Source: Endomicrobiales bacterium (GTDB lineage: Bacteria > Elusimicrobiota > Endomicrobiia > Endomicrobiales > JAFGIL01). Taken from it: DNA of 35,677 bases. The notes under the pieces were generated by a model. That model saw only the letters and a program-made list of their open reading frames with translations. It searched no databases and was not told where the DNA came from. The translations under genes were made by a program, and so were the position numbers. Of the stretch, positions 1 through 7,600 are shown one piece after another (positions within the stretch are counted from its first letter, which is position 1; each line of letters begins with the position of its first letter). The DNA is taken from NCBI GenBank assembly GCA_016929635.1, contig JAFGIL010000029.1:1-35677 (forward strand). The letters are read 5' to 3'.

Positions 1-1
1 C

Positions 2-1921
2 ATCTTGTTGACCTCAAATTATGCCTACAGTGAAAGGGCATCCTTGGAAGATCTTTTATTTATGGATATTGACGTTGTAACTGCTTCTAAAGTTTCCGAG
101 AAATTGTCTGATGCACCGGGTGTTATCTCAGTTGTAACCAAAGACGAATTAGAAAGATTCGGTGGGACTACATTAAAAGACATCCTTGAACGCATTCCAA
201 GCCTGGTTGGGAGCACGATTTATATGACTGACCGCAGCGTGATTTCTGTTCGTGGTGACCAATTTAAGGCATCGTCAAGTCATGTTCTTTACCTGATTAA
301 CGGCAGGCCGATCCGTGAAGTACAGGAGGGGGGGATTGCAACTGATGTGCTTGAGACATTCCCGGTAAACATTATTGAAAGAATTGAGGTTATAAGAGGG
401 CCTGGCTCCGTTTTATACGGTTCGGGCGCTTTTTCCGGGATAATCAATATAATCACAAAAAAAGCTGAAAAGAACGAAATATCTGTAACAGCTATGGCCG
501 GAGAATCCAGCGCGTATAATGGAATGGCAAGTATGATGTATAATAAAGACGATTTTAATTTCCTTGTTGCAGGAAAGGGCATAAAAAAACCGGACTGGGA
601 AGTTGAGTGGAAAGCCGAAAGCATGTTTACAGGATTAATTGGAACATATAATCCTACTATACCAAACGAAGGTAACGGAAGCTATCTTGAAATGAACTAT
701 AAGAATTTGCGGCTCATGTCGTCATATCATAATTATAGAACCGGGTTTACTGTCCCCCCTTGGCAGTCATGCGGGATTTCATATTGGCAGAAGCAATTTA
801 TGAACCTTGAATATAATTATACGGTAAATGATAAATGGAATATGGACATTAATACAACCTATACGCGTTCATGGTTCTGGACATCAAATGACTTCCCTAA
901 CACGCTCAGGGATTCTTACGAAGCCATTATTGAGTGGACAAACTATTTTAATCCAATGGAAAAGTTGAGATTGGTTGCAGGAGGATTATACGGCAGTATT
1001 GAAGGAAGCGAATGTGTCACCGGACTAGGACAGGTATCAGGAGGTGATACCTACAATTATGCGCTATATTTGCAGGCAGACTATTGGGCTCATGAAAAAG
1101 TGAAGGTTATAGCTGGTGCGCAGTCAAACAAGGAAAAAAACATTGATGATTTTGACACAGTGCCCAGAGTTGGGGTAATATTATACCCTGTTGAAAACAC
1201 AAACATTAAAGTGCTTTACAGCCAGGCATTTCGTGCCCCCAGTATAAATGAAAGGTATATGGACTTTTTTCCTGCTATAATGGGTCAAGCTGATGTAAAA
1301 CCTGAAAAAGTTGAAACTTATGATATAGGCATTAATTATCATAAAGAGAAGCTGTTTTGCGGGATTAATTATTTTAATTCCAAGCAGACTGATATCATTG
1401 ATCAGGACAGGGTGAATTTTGTAGTCAATGGTATGCCAATTAATACTTATAACAATATGAGTGAAATAGAAGCCAATGGAGTTGAAGCTGAAGGAAAATA
1501 TTACGTTAATAAAGAGCTCCTGCTTCTAGGTTCAGTGCTTTATCAAACCAGCAAAAACAAGGACGGTGTAGAGGATGTTACTCCGATTCCGCAAAATACT
1601 GCAAAGCTGGGCGTTAGCTATAAATCAGAAAAGGGGATGACTCTCAGTTTGTTTGATTCTTACCAGGGCTCCCTGGACAGTAAATACAATACAGGGGGAG
1701 TTAATCCTGACCCCGATGCGTATAATCTTGCAAGTTTTTACGGCAGGTTTGACATGAAGAAGCTTGCGGGTTGGAACATCGGCAGCGGTTTTGCTTTCCT
1801 GCTGCAGATAGATAACCTGCTTGGTACGGAAGTATGGTTGCCGAACTGGGATTATGCAGCCATGACTGCTCCTATGTATAAAGGCAGGACTATATATTTA
1901 GGTGTTGAAGTAGCTTTATAG
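2..1921 (+). CDS. TonB-dependent outer-membrane receptor (5' partial)
   Basis: Outer-membrane gated channel that takes up a scarce ligand (siderophore, heme, cobalamin or similar) using TonB/ExbBD energy. The first about 120 residues form the plug domain, with motifs such as DAPGVISVVTKDELERFG and VIRGPGSVLYGSGAFSGIIN. The remaining roughly 500 residues are alternating aromatic/polar strands of a 22-strand barrel, with the family motif QAFRAPSINERY. The reading frame is open to the window edge and begins in what looks like the end of a signal peptide (SNYAYS), so the true start lies upstream. A perfect hairpin follows the stop. A Fur-type regulator gene lies just downstream, which suggests iron-related uptake, but the substrate cannot be read from the sequence. 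Confidence 0.93.
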   Translation: MLLTSNYAYSERASLEDLLFMDIDVVTASKVSEKLSDAPGVISVVTKDELERFGGTTLKDILERIPSLVGSTIYMTDRSVISVRGDQFKASSSHVLYLINGRPIREVQEGGIATDVLETFPVNIIERIEVIRGPGSVLYGSGAFSGIINIITKKAEKNEISVTAMAGESSAYNGMASMMYNKDDFNFLVAGKGIKKPDWEVEWKAESMFTGLIGTYNPTIPNEGNGSYLEMNYKNLRLMSSYHNYRTGFTVPPWQSCGISYWQKQFMNLEYNYTVNDKWNMDINTTYTRSWFWTSNDFPNTLRDSYEAIIEWTNYFNPMEKLRLVAGGLYGSIEGSECVTGLGQVSGGDTYNYALYLQADYWAHEKVKVIAGAQSNKEKNIDDFDTVPRVGVILYPVENTNIKVLYSQAFRAPSINERYMDFFPAIMGQADVKPEKVETYDIGINYHKEKLFCGINYFNSKQTDIIDQDRVNFVVNGMPINTYNNMSEIEANGVEAEGKYYVNKELLLLGSVLYQTSKNKDGVEDVTPIPQNTAKLGVSYKSEKGMTLSLFDSYQGSLDSKYNTGGVNPDPDAYNLASFYGRFDMKKLAGWNIGSGFAFLLQIDNLLGTEVWLPNWDYAAMTAPMYKGRTIYLGVEVAL

Positions 1922-1945
1922 TTTAAAAGCTGTTACATAATAAAA

Positions 1946-1984
1946 TAGATAAACCCATAGATATGCTCTATGGGTTTATTTATT
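1946..1984 (+). terminator. Rho-independent terminator after the TonB receptor
   Basis: A perfect 11-bp stem AAACCCATAGA / TCTATGGGTTT (1951-1961 and 1967-1977) encloses a 5-nt loop and extends by further A-T and G-T pairs. The 3' side is T-rich. It sits 30 bases after the receptor stop and just before the regulator promoter, so it separates two transcription units. Confidence 0.8.
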
Positions 1985-1993
1985 GATAGGGTC

Positions 1994-2022
1994 TTGACAA
2001 AAAGGGATAAACCTGCTAAAAT
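1994..2022 (+). promoter_or_regulatory. Sigma70-type promoter of the fur-like gene
   Basis: A consensus -35 TTGACA (1994-1999) and a -10 TAAAAT (2017-2022) are separated by exactly 17 bases. The expected transcription start is near 2029, immediately upstream of the Fur-box-like operator at 2035-2053, so a bound repressor would block initiation or escape. Confidence 0.8.
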
Positions 2023-2034
2023 AGTAATGGGAAT

Positions 2035-2053
2035 GGGAATAGTTATCATTACC
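2035..2053 (+). promoter_or_regulatory. Fur-box-like operator (autoregulatory)
   Basis: The 19 bases GGGAATAGTTATCATTACC match the classical Fur box GATAATGATTATCATTATC at roughly 13-14 positions, mainly in the right half (TTATCATTA). The site lies between the promoter and the start codon of the Fur-family gene, so negative autoregulation by its own product is the simple reading. Confidence 0.65.
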
Positions 2054-2075
2054 ATATGAAAAGGAGTTGAGCATT

Positions 2076-2549
2076 ATGCCAAAAGGATTCGGAGGGCCGC
2101 CCGGATGGTGGGCGAGAAGGTTTCGTGGTTTGGAACACAGGCTTACAATACCAAGACAAAGCGTTATAGATGTTTTATCAAAAACATCCAAACATTTAAG
2201 CGCAGAGGACATATACCTTGAAGTTCACAAGGTATATCCTATGATAGGGCTGTCTTCGGTTTACAGGATTCTTGAATGGCTCGTGCAACTGGGAGTTGTA
2301 ATGAAGTTTGATTTTGGGGATAAAAAAGCCCGTTACGAATTAATCAAAGAATCCAGGGAAGAACACCACCATCATCATCTGGTATGCAGGAAATGCAAGA
2401 GAGTGATTGATTATACTGAGTTCATAAATGATGAAGTGGAGTTTATCAAAAAGGCTGAACAGGGATTGTCGAAAAAATACAACTTCAAAATTGAAGATCA
2501 TATAATACAGTTTCGTGGATTATGCAGTGAATGTAAGGAAACCGAGTAA
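2076..2549 (+). CDS. Fur-family ferric/metal uptake regulator
   Basis: Metal-dependent winged-helix repressor. The DNA-binding helix region is LSAEDIYLEVHKVYPMIGLSSVYR-like, in its normal place. The metal site is a run of five histidines followed by LVCRKC, and a second CxxC near the C-terminus (CSEC) completes the structural zinc site. The ATG at 2076 is chosen because AAGGAG (2061-2066) lies 9 bases upstream; a TTG at 2067 would touch the ribosome site. At 157 residues it has normal length, but the N-terminus carries an unusual basic Gly/Pro/Trp extension (FGGPPGWWARRFRG). Whether it senses iron, zinc, manganese or peroxide cannot be decided, but the adjacent Fur-box-like sites favour an iron-type specificity. 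Confidence 0.92.
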   Translation: MPKGFGGPPGWWARRFRGLEHRLTIPRQSVIDVLSKTSKHLSAEDIYLEVHKVYPMIGLSSVYRILEWLVQLGVVMKFDFGDKKARYELIKESREEHHHHHLVCRKCKRVIDYTEFINDEVEFIKKAEQGLSKKYNFKIEDHIIQFRGLCSECKETE

Positions 2550-2574
2550 GATTTATATTTTTTTCGTTTTTAAT

Positions 2575-2593
2575 GAGAATAATTATCATTACC
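2575..2593 (+). promoter_or_regulatory. Fur box upstream of the DUF5320 gene
   Basis: GAGAATAATTATCATTACC matches the 19-bp Fur consensus at about 16 of 19 positions, with AATGA/TCATT arms (2572-2576 and 2586-2590). It lies 40 bases before the DUF5320 start codon. It is the better of the two Fur sites and suggests that the following Fe-S block is Fur-controlled. I could not place a convincing -35/-10 pair around it. Confidence 0.75.
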
Positions 2594-2633
2594 AATAAGG
2601 ATAAGAAAATTATTTAAGAAGGAGGTGATTTAT

Positions 2634-3044
2634 ATGCCAGGTGGAGACGGAACAGGTCCTGGAGGAATGGGGCCAATGACAGGTAGAGCAGCCGGATATT
2701 GCGCAGGATACTCTATGCCGGGTTATGCTAATCCAATTGGAGGCAGAGGCCGTGGTTGGGGCCGTGGATGGGGTAGAGGCTGGGGCAGAGGATTTGGCAG
2801 AGGCCGAGGCTGGGGCAGAGGATTTGGCAGAGGCCGAGGTTACGGATGGTTCGGACCTGCTGCAGGATGGGGCCCAAATACACCTTATCCAGAGCCGTAT
2901 TATGGTGATCCTTATGCGTCAAATGTGACGCCACAGCAGGAAGCTGAAATGCTTAAAGAGCAGGCCAAAGCTATGCAGGAAGAGATAAATGCCATAAATG
3001 AACGGATTAGTGAATTAGAAGCTGCATCAAAGGAAAATAAATGA
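2634..3044 (+). CDS. DUF5320-type Gly/Arg-rich protein
   Basis: Small protein of unknown function. The N-terminus MPGGDGTGPGGMGPMTGRA followed by GYCAGY is the hallmark of DUF5320 proteins, which often neighbour NifX-like and Mrp/MinD genes. Residues about 35-75 are WGRG/FGRG repeats, followed by a Pro/Tyr segment and a C-terminal coiled coil (about residues 100-136, heptad-like EAEMLKEQAKAMQEEINAI). A strong AAGGAGGTGA site ends 6 bases before the ATG at 2634; the GTG at 2625 lies inside that site and is rejected. It is preceded by a Fur box and followed by a ferredoxin gene. Role unknown; involvement with a metal or Fe-S system is inferred from context. Confidence 0.8.
   Translation: MPGGDGTGPGGMGPMTGRAAGYCAGYSMPGYANPIGGRGRGWGRGWGRGWGRGFGRGRGWGRGFGRGRGYGWFGPAAGWGPNTPYPEPYYGDPYASNVTPQQEAEMLKEQAKAMQEEINAINERISELEAASKENK
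2781..2840 (+). repeat. 30-bp tandem duplication in the DUF5320 gene
   Basis: Two adjacent 30-base units (2781-2810 and 2811-2840) are identical except for the last base (c or t). Each adds ten in-frame codons of the GWGRGFGRGR type, so the tract can change length without a frameshift. Confidence 0.9.
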
Positions 3045-3058
3045 GCGATAAGGGATAG

Positions 3059-3091
3059 GAGGTGGCTCTGACTTAATATTAGGGCCACCTC
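3059..3091 (+). terminator. Intercistronic hairpin (attenuator or processing site)
   Basis: GAGGTGGCTCT (3059-3069) pairs with AGGGCCACCTC (3081-3091), an 11-bp stem with one G-T pair and an 11-base loop. The nearest T-run (3100-3104) starts about 8 bases later, so it is a poor terminator. It more likely lowers read-through into the downstream ferredoxin gene or protects the mRNA end. Confidence 0.5.
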
Positions 3092-3118
3092 TTGAAGAGT
3101 TTTTAAGAGGAGAAAGAC

Positions 3119-3295
3119 ATGGCTGTTAAAATAGACAAAACAAAATGTACAGGATGCGGAGCATGTAAAGATGTATGTGCTCTTGAAGCTATAGATATAA
3201 AGGATAATAAAGCAGTAATTATTGATGATAAATGTGTAGAATGCAATGCTTGCGTTGACCAATGTCCGACTCAAGCAATATCAATGTCTAAGTAA
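3119..3295 (+). CDS. Small 2[4Fe-4S] ferredoxin
   Basis: 58-residue electron carrier. Two classical cluster motifs are complete: CTGCGACKDVC (C10, C13, C16, C20) and CVECNACVDQCP (C39, C42, C45, C49). The ATG at 3119 follows AAGAGGAGA (3105-3113) at good spacing. It is cotranscribed with the Gly-rich genes on either side. Length and motif spacing are those of clostridial-type ferredoxins; the redox partner is unknown, but the downstream flavoprotein is a candidate. Confidence 0.95.
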   Translation: MAVKIDKTKCTGCGACKDVCALEAIDIKDNKAVIIDDKCVECNACVDQCPTQAISMSK

Positions 3296-3309
3296 GAGGT
3301 GATATTTTT

Positions 3310-3795
3310 ATGGATAATGAAGAAAACAAAGATAAGGTACATAATGCAGAAATAGTCAGTTATTCTTCAGACCATAAAAAAATGAAGGGTCCTTTAGCAA
3401 GAGTCGCAGGAGGAATTGTAAAAGCAGGCAGTTTTGTAGGCGGATTGCTTAAATCAAAGAAAGTACAGACAGGATTACTTAATTTTGGCGGAATTATTTT
3501 AAAGGAGGTGTCTAAAATGCCAGGAGGAAATGGAACAGGCCCTTTGGGCGGAGGCCCGGGATCAGGAAGAGGCGGCGGTGGTAGGTTTTTTGGTGGCGGC
3601 GGAGGCCGTGGCGGCGGAAGAGGACGCGGCGGCGGCGGCGGAGGTCGTGGTATGGGAGGAGGCAACCGTCCGGGATCAGGACCCGGAGGATATTGTGTTT
3701 GCCCAAGTTGCGGTAATAGGGTTCCTCATCAGGTAGGAGTCCCCTGTTATTCTGTTAATTGTCCAAATTGCGGCGAGCGGATGGCTAAGGGGTAA
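3310..3795 (+). CDS. Gly-rich protein with C-terminal zinc ribbon
   Basis: 161-residue protein of unknown function in three parts. Residues 1-69 are a Lys-rich then Gly/hydrophobic segment (GGIVKAGSFVGGLLKSKK). From M70 a DUF5320-like start (MPGGNGTGPLGGGPGSGRG) leads into a polyglycine/arginine tract. Residues about 132-158 form a zinc ribbon with CPSC, a conserved PHQVGVPCYS turn and CPNCGERM. AGAGGTGA (3295-3302) serves the ATG at 3310. A second strong ribosome site inside the frame points to a separate product starting at M70. The context with a DUF5320 protein, a ferredoxin and a reductase suggests a metal or redox role, but no activity can be assigned. Confidence 0.75.
   Translation: MDNEENKDKVHNAEIVSYSSDHKKMKGPLARVAGGIVKAGSFVGGLLKSKKVQTGLLNFGGIILKEVSKMPGGNGTGPLGGGPGSGRGGGGRFFGGGGGRGGGRGRGGGGGGRGMGGGNRPGSGPGGYCVCPSCGNRVPHQVGVPCYSVNCPNCGERMAKG
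3501..3519 (+). promoter_or_regulatory. Internal ribosome site and start codon in the Gly-rich gene
   Basis: AAAGGAGG (3501-3508) lies 8 bases before an in-frame ATG (3517-3519), residue 70 of the longer frame. The sequence after it, MPGGNGTGP, is the normal N-terminus of this protein type. A 92-residue short form is therefore probably made, either besides or instead of the long form. Confidence 0.7.
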
Positions 3796-3798
3796 TTA

Positions 3799-4413
3799 TT
3801 GGAAACGCAATTATTAAGCTACTATAATCAGTACATTCAAAAAATAGAACGGGATAAGAAGAACGGTTATGACAGGGAATTGTCACGTCAGTTTTTTCTG
3901 TCAAAAGCCGAACCTATTAGCGGAAATATACTCGAAATAGGTACTGGCAAGGGCTATTTAACCACAGCCCTTGCACAGAAAGGTTATCATTTCACATCTA
4001 TTGATATTTCCCCACAAGAACGGGAATTTGCCTTTTCTGTGCTGTCTCATTTGGGGTTAGCGGGTAATGTTAAGCTTGTGGTTTCTGATGCCCGGAACAT
4101 GCCGTTCGTAGAAAATAATTTTGACACCATTATTTCGTGCAATACCTTACATCACATAGGAGATGTTATGCCCGCAATAAATGAGATGTTGCGTATTTTA
4201 AAACCGCAGGGGAAAATAGTGTTAGGTGATTTTAGCCGGTGTGGGATGGATATGATTGGCAAAATGCATTCCTCCAACGGAAGCAGCCATGATTATGAAG
4301 CCGTGGATTTCAATAAAATCGGCAAATATCTTGAAAATAAAGGATTCAAGGTTAAAAAGCATGGCAATAAGCTTCACAATATTCTAATAGGCTACGAAAA
4401 GAACGATGAATAA
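3799..4413 (+). CDS. Class I SAM-dependent methyltransferase
   Basis: Probable small-molecule methyltransferase of the Methyltransf_11 type. Motif I is ILEIGTGKGYL (about residues 49-59), the acidic ribose-binding residue lies in FTSIDIS, and the post-motif region DTIISCNTLHHIGD plus MLRILKPQGKIVLGDF is typical. The start is a TTG at 3799, 6 bases after AAGGGG and 3 bases after the previous stop; no better ATG is in frame before motif I. Substrate unknown. It closes the first Gly-rich/ferredoxin transcription block. Confidence 0.85.
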   Translation: METQLLSYYNQYIQKIERDKKNGYDRELSRQFFLSKAEPISGNILEIGTGKGYLTTALAQKGYHFTSIDISPQEREFAFSVLSHLGLAGNVKLVVSDARNMPFVENNFDTIISCNTLHHIGDVMPAINEMLRILKPQGKIVLGDFSRCGMDMIGKMHSSNGSSHDYEAVDFNKIGKYLENKGFKVKKHGNKLHNILIGYEKNDE

Positions 4414-4510
4414 ATATAAATATGAACATTTATTAACGAAAAAAATGAGATAAGTTAGCTGATGTTTTATTTTAAAACTAAAGAATACAAAGAGAAAGGA
4501 GATATAAGTT

Positions 4511-5857
4511 ATGGAAAAAAGAGTAGATGTTTTGGTAGTCGGAGGCGGCCCGGCAGGAATTATCAGTGCCGTGACAGCAAAGAAGTATTATCCCGAGAAA
4601 AAGATTATCGTTATGAAAAGCGTAGCTGATGGATGCATACCATGCGGAATACCGTACATGTTTTCAAGCCTGAAAAATCCGGATGAAAACAGACTTGGCA
4701 ACGCTTCCCTCGAGAAAAACAATATTGACATTGTAGCAAGTGAGGCAAAAAAAATTGACCGTAAAAACAAAACTGTAGAGGATTCCGATGACAATAAATA
4801 CTTTTATGATAAATTGATTTTGGCGGTTGGCTCATCTCCCATTAAACTGCCGATACCAGGTATCGAAAAAGAAGGCGTTTATCCTATATACAAGGATATG
4901 AACTATCTTAAAAACTCTGTTGAGAAAGTGAAGAAAACAAAGAATGTGCTGATTATCGGAGGTGGTTTTATTGGCGTTGAGTTTGCGGATGAAATCTCAA
5001 AGATTCAGGGTTCGAATGTATATCTAGTCGAGATGTTCCCTAATTTGCTGAATAATTCCTTTGATTCTGAATTTTCAAGTATTGCCGAGGAAAAATTAAG
5101 GTCAAAAGGCGTAAATGTTTTTACAAATACGCGTGTTGAAGAAATATTAGGCAGGGATAAGGTGGAAAAGGTACGCCTATCAGGAGGAAAAGAGATTACT
5201 GTAGACAGCATTATTCTTGGCGTAGGGGCAGTCCCTAATATAAAACTGGCTGTTGATGCCGGGCTGGATATCGGAAAAGGCAAAGGAATATGGGTTGATG
5301 AATATATGCGTACGGTTGACCCGGATATTTTTGCCGTGGGCGACTGTGCAGGAAAGAGGGATTTTTATACCAGAAAGGATGCGCCTGTTTTACTTGCCTC
5401 AACAGCTACAGCTGAAGCAAGAATAGCAGGGGCAAATCTTTATAAACTGAAAGTGGTTCGTGAGAATAAAGGTACGATTGCGATTTATTCAACTTATATT
5501 GACGGCCTTGTATTAGGTTCGGCGGGGCTTACAGAAAATAATGCAAAAAAAGAGGGGTTTGAAATTGTAACAGGGAATGCGGAAGGCATGGACAAACATC
5601 CAGGCACTCTGCCGAATGCTAGTAAAATAAAAGTTAAACTGATTTTTTCAAAGCAGTCAGGAATTATAATGGGAGGCCAGGTTTCAGGCGGGATGTCGTG
5701 CGGAGAGATGATAAATCTGATAGGAGTGGCTATTCAGAAAAGAATGTCGGATATAGAGCTCGATACTCTGCAAATGGCCACGCATCCTTATCTTACCAGC
5801 GCCCCTACTATGTACCCGATTGTTCTTGCTTCCCAGGACGCATCAAGTAAGATGTAA
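4511..5857 (+). CDS. FAD-dependent pyridine nucleotide-disulfide reductase (CoA-disulfide reductase/NADH oxidase type)
   Basis: Flavoprotein of two Rossmann folds: an FAD site VLVVGGGPAGIIS (residues 8-20), an NAD(P)H site NVLIIGGGFIGVEFADE (about 146-162), the FAD-contact motif DIFAVGDCA (about 275-283) and a C-terminal dimerisation domain. The N-terminal redox motif CIPCGIPY matches the single-cysteine position of CoA-disulfide reductases and NADH oxidases, with an additional cysteine three residues earlier. The 448-residue length is standard for this group. AAAGGAGAT lies just before the ATG. Likely a cytoplasmic NAD(P)H-dependent disulfide, polysulfide or oxygen-reducing enzyme; substrate not determined. 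Confidence 0.88.
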   Translation: MEKRVDVLVVGGGPAGIISAVTAKKYYPEKKIIVMKSVADGCIPCGIPYMFSSLKNPDENRLGNASLEKNNIDIVASEAKKIDRKNKTVEDSDDNKYFYDKLILAVGSSPIKLPIPGIEKEGVYPIYKDMNYLKNSVEKVKKTKNVLIIGGGFIGVEFADEISKIQGSNVYLVEMFPNLLNNSFDSEFSSIAEEKLRSKGVNVFTNTRVEEILGRDKVEKVRLSGGKEITVDSIILGVGAVPNIKLAVDAGLDIGKGKGIWVDEYMRTVDPDIFAVGDCAGKRDFYTRKDAPVLLASTATAEARIAGANLYKLKVVRENKGTIAIYSTYIDGLVLGSAGLTENNAKKEGFEIVTGNAEGMDKHPGTLPNASKIKVKLIFSKQSGIIMGGQVSGGMSCGEMINLIGVAIQKRMSDIELDTLQMATHPYLTSAPTMYPIVLASQDASSKM

Positions 5858-5892
5858 GAGATTATTTTATTATAAGGAGGAGAATAAAGAAA

Positions 5893-6495
5893 ATGAGCAC
5901 AATTAATTCGGATTTTTCAGATCATTTTGGAAGCCATTGGATCAAGATTAAGTTCTACAATGAGAAGCCGAAAACAGAAGCAGAACTGTTAAGAAATGTC
6001 AGGTTTTGCGAAGCTACGAAAGAGGCAATAATGCATCCTGTATTGCTGGATAAAAAAAGCATTTCATGTGAAGGCGCAAAACATGCGTTTGGGTGGGACT
6101 CGCACATATACTCTCCTTTAAAGATGTGTCAAGAATCAAGAGATATTAAGAATAGTTTACTGACATCATTGTTCACATCAGTTCCCCGTATGAAAAGGTC
6201 TATAAACTATATAGGATTAAATATAGAGGGAGATCCTGATCTTGTCATGTCATATATGCCCCCTGAAGAAGTTATGAAAGTAGTAAACATTTATCAGAAC
6301 AATGCGGGTAAAATGCTTGATGTGTCAATAACAAGCATGATGTCTATTTGCGGCGGAATAGCCGTTAATACATATACTAAAAACAAAATATGCATTTCAT
6401 TTGGCTGTGATGATTCCCGTAAATATGCTGAAATAGGAAGAGAAACCATGGCAATAGGAATACCGAAAAAAATGTTTAATATGTTTGTTAATTAA
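5893..6495 (+). CDS. DUF169 family protein
   Basis: 200-residue cytoplasmic protein that I recognise as DUF169 (COG2043) by the pattern RFCEATKEA, SISCEGAKHAFGW, the DPDLVMSYMPPEEVMKVV segment and the closing IGRETMAIGIP. The invariant-looking cysteines suggest metal or cofactor binding, but no enzymatic role is established for the family. It follows the flavoprotein gene by 35 bases, with AAGGAGG upstream of the ATG, so the two are probably cotranscribed. A terminator-like structure follows the gene. Confidence 0.75.
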   Translation: MSTINSDFSDHFGSHWIKIKFYNEKPKTEAELLRNVRFCEATKEAIMHPVLLDKKSISCEGAKHAFGWDSHIYSPLKMCQESRDIKNSLLTSLFTSVPRMKRSINYIGLNIEGDPDLVMSYMPPEEVMKVVNIYQNNAGKMLDVSITSMMSICGGIAVNTYTKNKICISFGCDDSRKYAEIGRETMAIGIPKKMFNMFVN

Positions 6496-6504
6496 AAGAG
6501 TCAG

Positions 6505-6563
6505 GCGGGAAATATCCACTCTTGATAAGAGCAATTAGAGTACAATATTCCCGCTTTTCTTTT
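6505..6563 (+). terminator. Nested-stem terminator/attenuator before mrp
   Basis: GCGGGAA (6505-6511) pairs with TTCCCGC (6548-6554) and continues as TAT/ATA after one bulged A. Inside it is a second hairpin, CTCTT (6519-6523) with AAGAG (6527-6531). TTTTCTTTT follows the outer stem directly. The mrp ribosome site begins within a few bases, leaving no room for a promoter, so mrp is probably fed by read-through. Confidence 0.75.
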
Positions 6564-6576
6564 AGAGGGTAAAGTT

Positions 6577-7404
6577 ATGGAAACACAAACTGCCAGAGAA
6601 AAAGAACTGGATCAAAGACTTCAAAGCAATTTGTCGCGGATTAAGAATAAGCTGATGATATTTAGTGGTAAAGGAGGTGTTGGCAAAACAACAGCAGCAG
6701 TAAATATTGCATGTGGCCTGGCAAACAGGGGGTATAAAGTAGGAATACTGGATGTGGACGTGCATGGTCCTAATATAGCGAAAATGCTCGGGCTAGAGGG
6801 TCAAAGGCTTGCTGGTTCTGAATTGGGGATGGAACCAATGGAAGCTTTACCTAATCTAAAAGCTGTTAGTTTGGCTTTGATTATGGAAAACCAGGATCAG
6901 CCTATTATATGGAGGGGCCCCATGAAAATGGGGGTGATAAGACAATTTTTGAGCGAAGTAAACTGGGGTCCATTAGATTACCTGATTATTGATTCGCCTC
7001 CCGGCACAGGGGATGAACCTCTAAGTGTATGCCAGCTGATACAAAAAATAGACGGAGGAATAGTTGTCACTACACCGCAGGATGTTGCTATCCTTGATGC
7101 AAGAAAAAGCATCTCATTTGCAAAAGAATTGAATATCAGATTTACGGGCGTAATAGAAAACATGAGCGGATTCATATGCCCCCACTGCAATAAAGAGATA
7201 GATTTATTCGGCAGCGGAGGGGGAGAAAAGGCGGCTAATGATATGGGTGTAGAGTTCCTGGGCAGGATTCCCCTGGAGCCTGAGATGGTAAAGCTCGGTG
7301 ATTCGGGAAGGCCGATTATTAATAGTAAACGTGAAGATAAAACAAGCCGCATAATTGAAAACATTATTGACAGGATTCTTAATTCATTGAATGGTAAAAA
7401 ATAA
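6577..7404 (+). CDS. Mrp/NBP35-type Fe-S carrier ATPase
   Basis: P-loop ATPase that binds and transfers Fe-S clusters to apoproteins. The deviant Walker A SGKGGVGKT is at residues 30-38, DVDVHGPNIAKML follows, and the switch region LIIDSPPGTGDEPLS is complete. The cluster-binding CPHC (C201, C204) of the Mrp/ApbC group follows the family signature GVIENMSGF. At 275 residues it lacks the N-terminal MIP18-like domain of E. coli Mrp and has the short form common in anaerobes. GAGGG lies 8 bases before the ATG. It heads a long, tightly spaced gene run and lies behind a terminator-like element, which suggests controlled read-through. Confidence 0.92.
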   Translation: METQTAREKELDQRLQSNLSRIKNKLMIFSGKGGVGKTTAAVNIACGLANRGYKVGILDVDVHGPNIAKMLGLEGQRLAGSELGMEPMEALPNLKAVSLALIMENQDQPIIWRGPMKMGVIRQFLSEVNWGPLDYLIIDSPPGTGDEPLSVCQLIQKIDGGIVVTTPQDVAILDARKSISFAKELNIRFTGVIENMSGFICPHCNKEIDLFGSGGGEKAANDMGVEFLGRIPLEPEMVKLGDSGRPIINSKREDKTSRIIENIIDRILNSLNGKK

Positions 7405-7600
7405 CAGAAAAACATGTTTTTGGTACAGTTGCTGCCCTCTTAAGAGATTTTATGAGAAGGGCATTCTGGATAAGAAGTGGGTGGAACACTATTGCTGGGG
7501 CGATAATTCGAAATGCGTAAGAAGGCAGATGGAAGATGAGGGCAAATATCATCCTGACAACATGCTTCCTGACGGTACCATTGATAAGAAATTAATATGA
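7391..7600 (+). CDS. Small cysteine-rich protein of unknown function
   Basis: 69 residues with five cysteines in a conserved-looking arrangement: CFWYSCCPLKRFYEKGILD, then HYCWGDNSKC and the closing PDNMLPDGTID. I have seen this sequence type as small conserved proteins in anaerobes but cannot name a function; cysteine spacing suggests metal or Fe-S binding. The ATG lies inside the last codons of the mrp gene (14-base overlap) and the stop overlaps the next start, so translation is coupled on both sides. Confidence 0.7.
   Translation: MVKNNRKTCFWYSCCPLKRFYEKGILDKKWVEHYCWGDNSKCVRRQMEDEGKYHPDNMLPDGTIDKKLI

Noticed and set aside
2781-2840. CRISPR-like repeat
   Set aside because: The two units touch without spacers and encode an in-frame RG repeat.
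3360-3665. Proline-rich open frame on the minus strand
   Set aside because: It is the antisense of the glycine-rich tract; polyglycine codons read as polyproline on the other strand.
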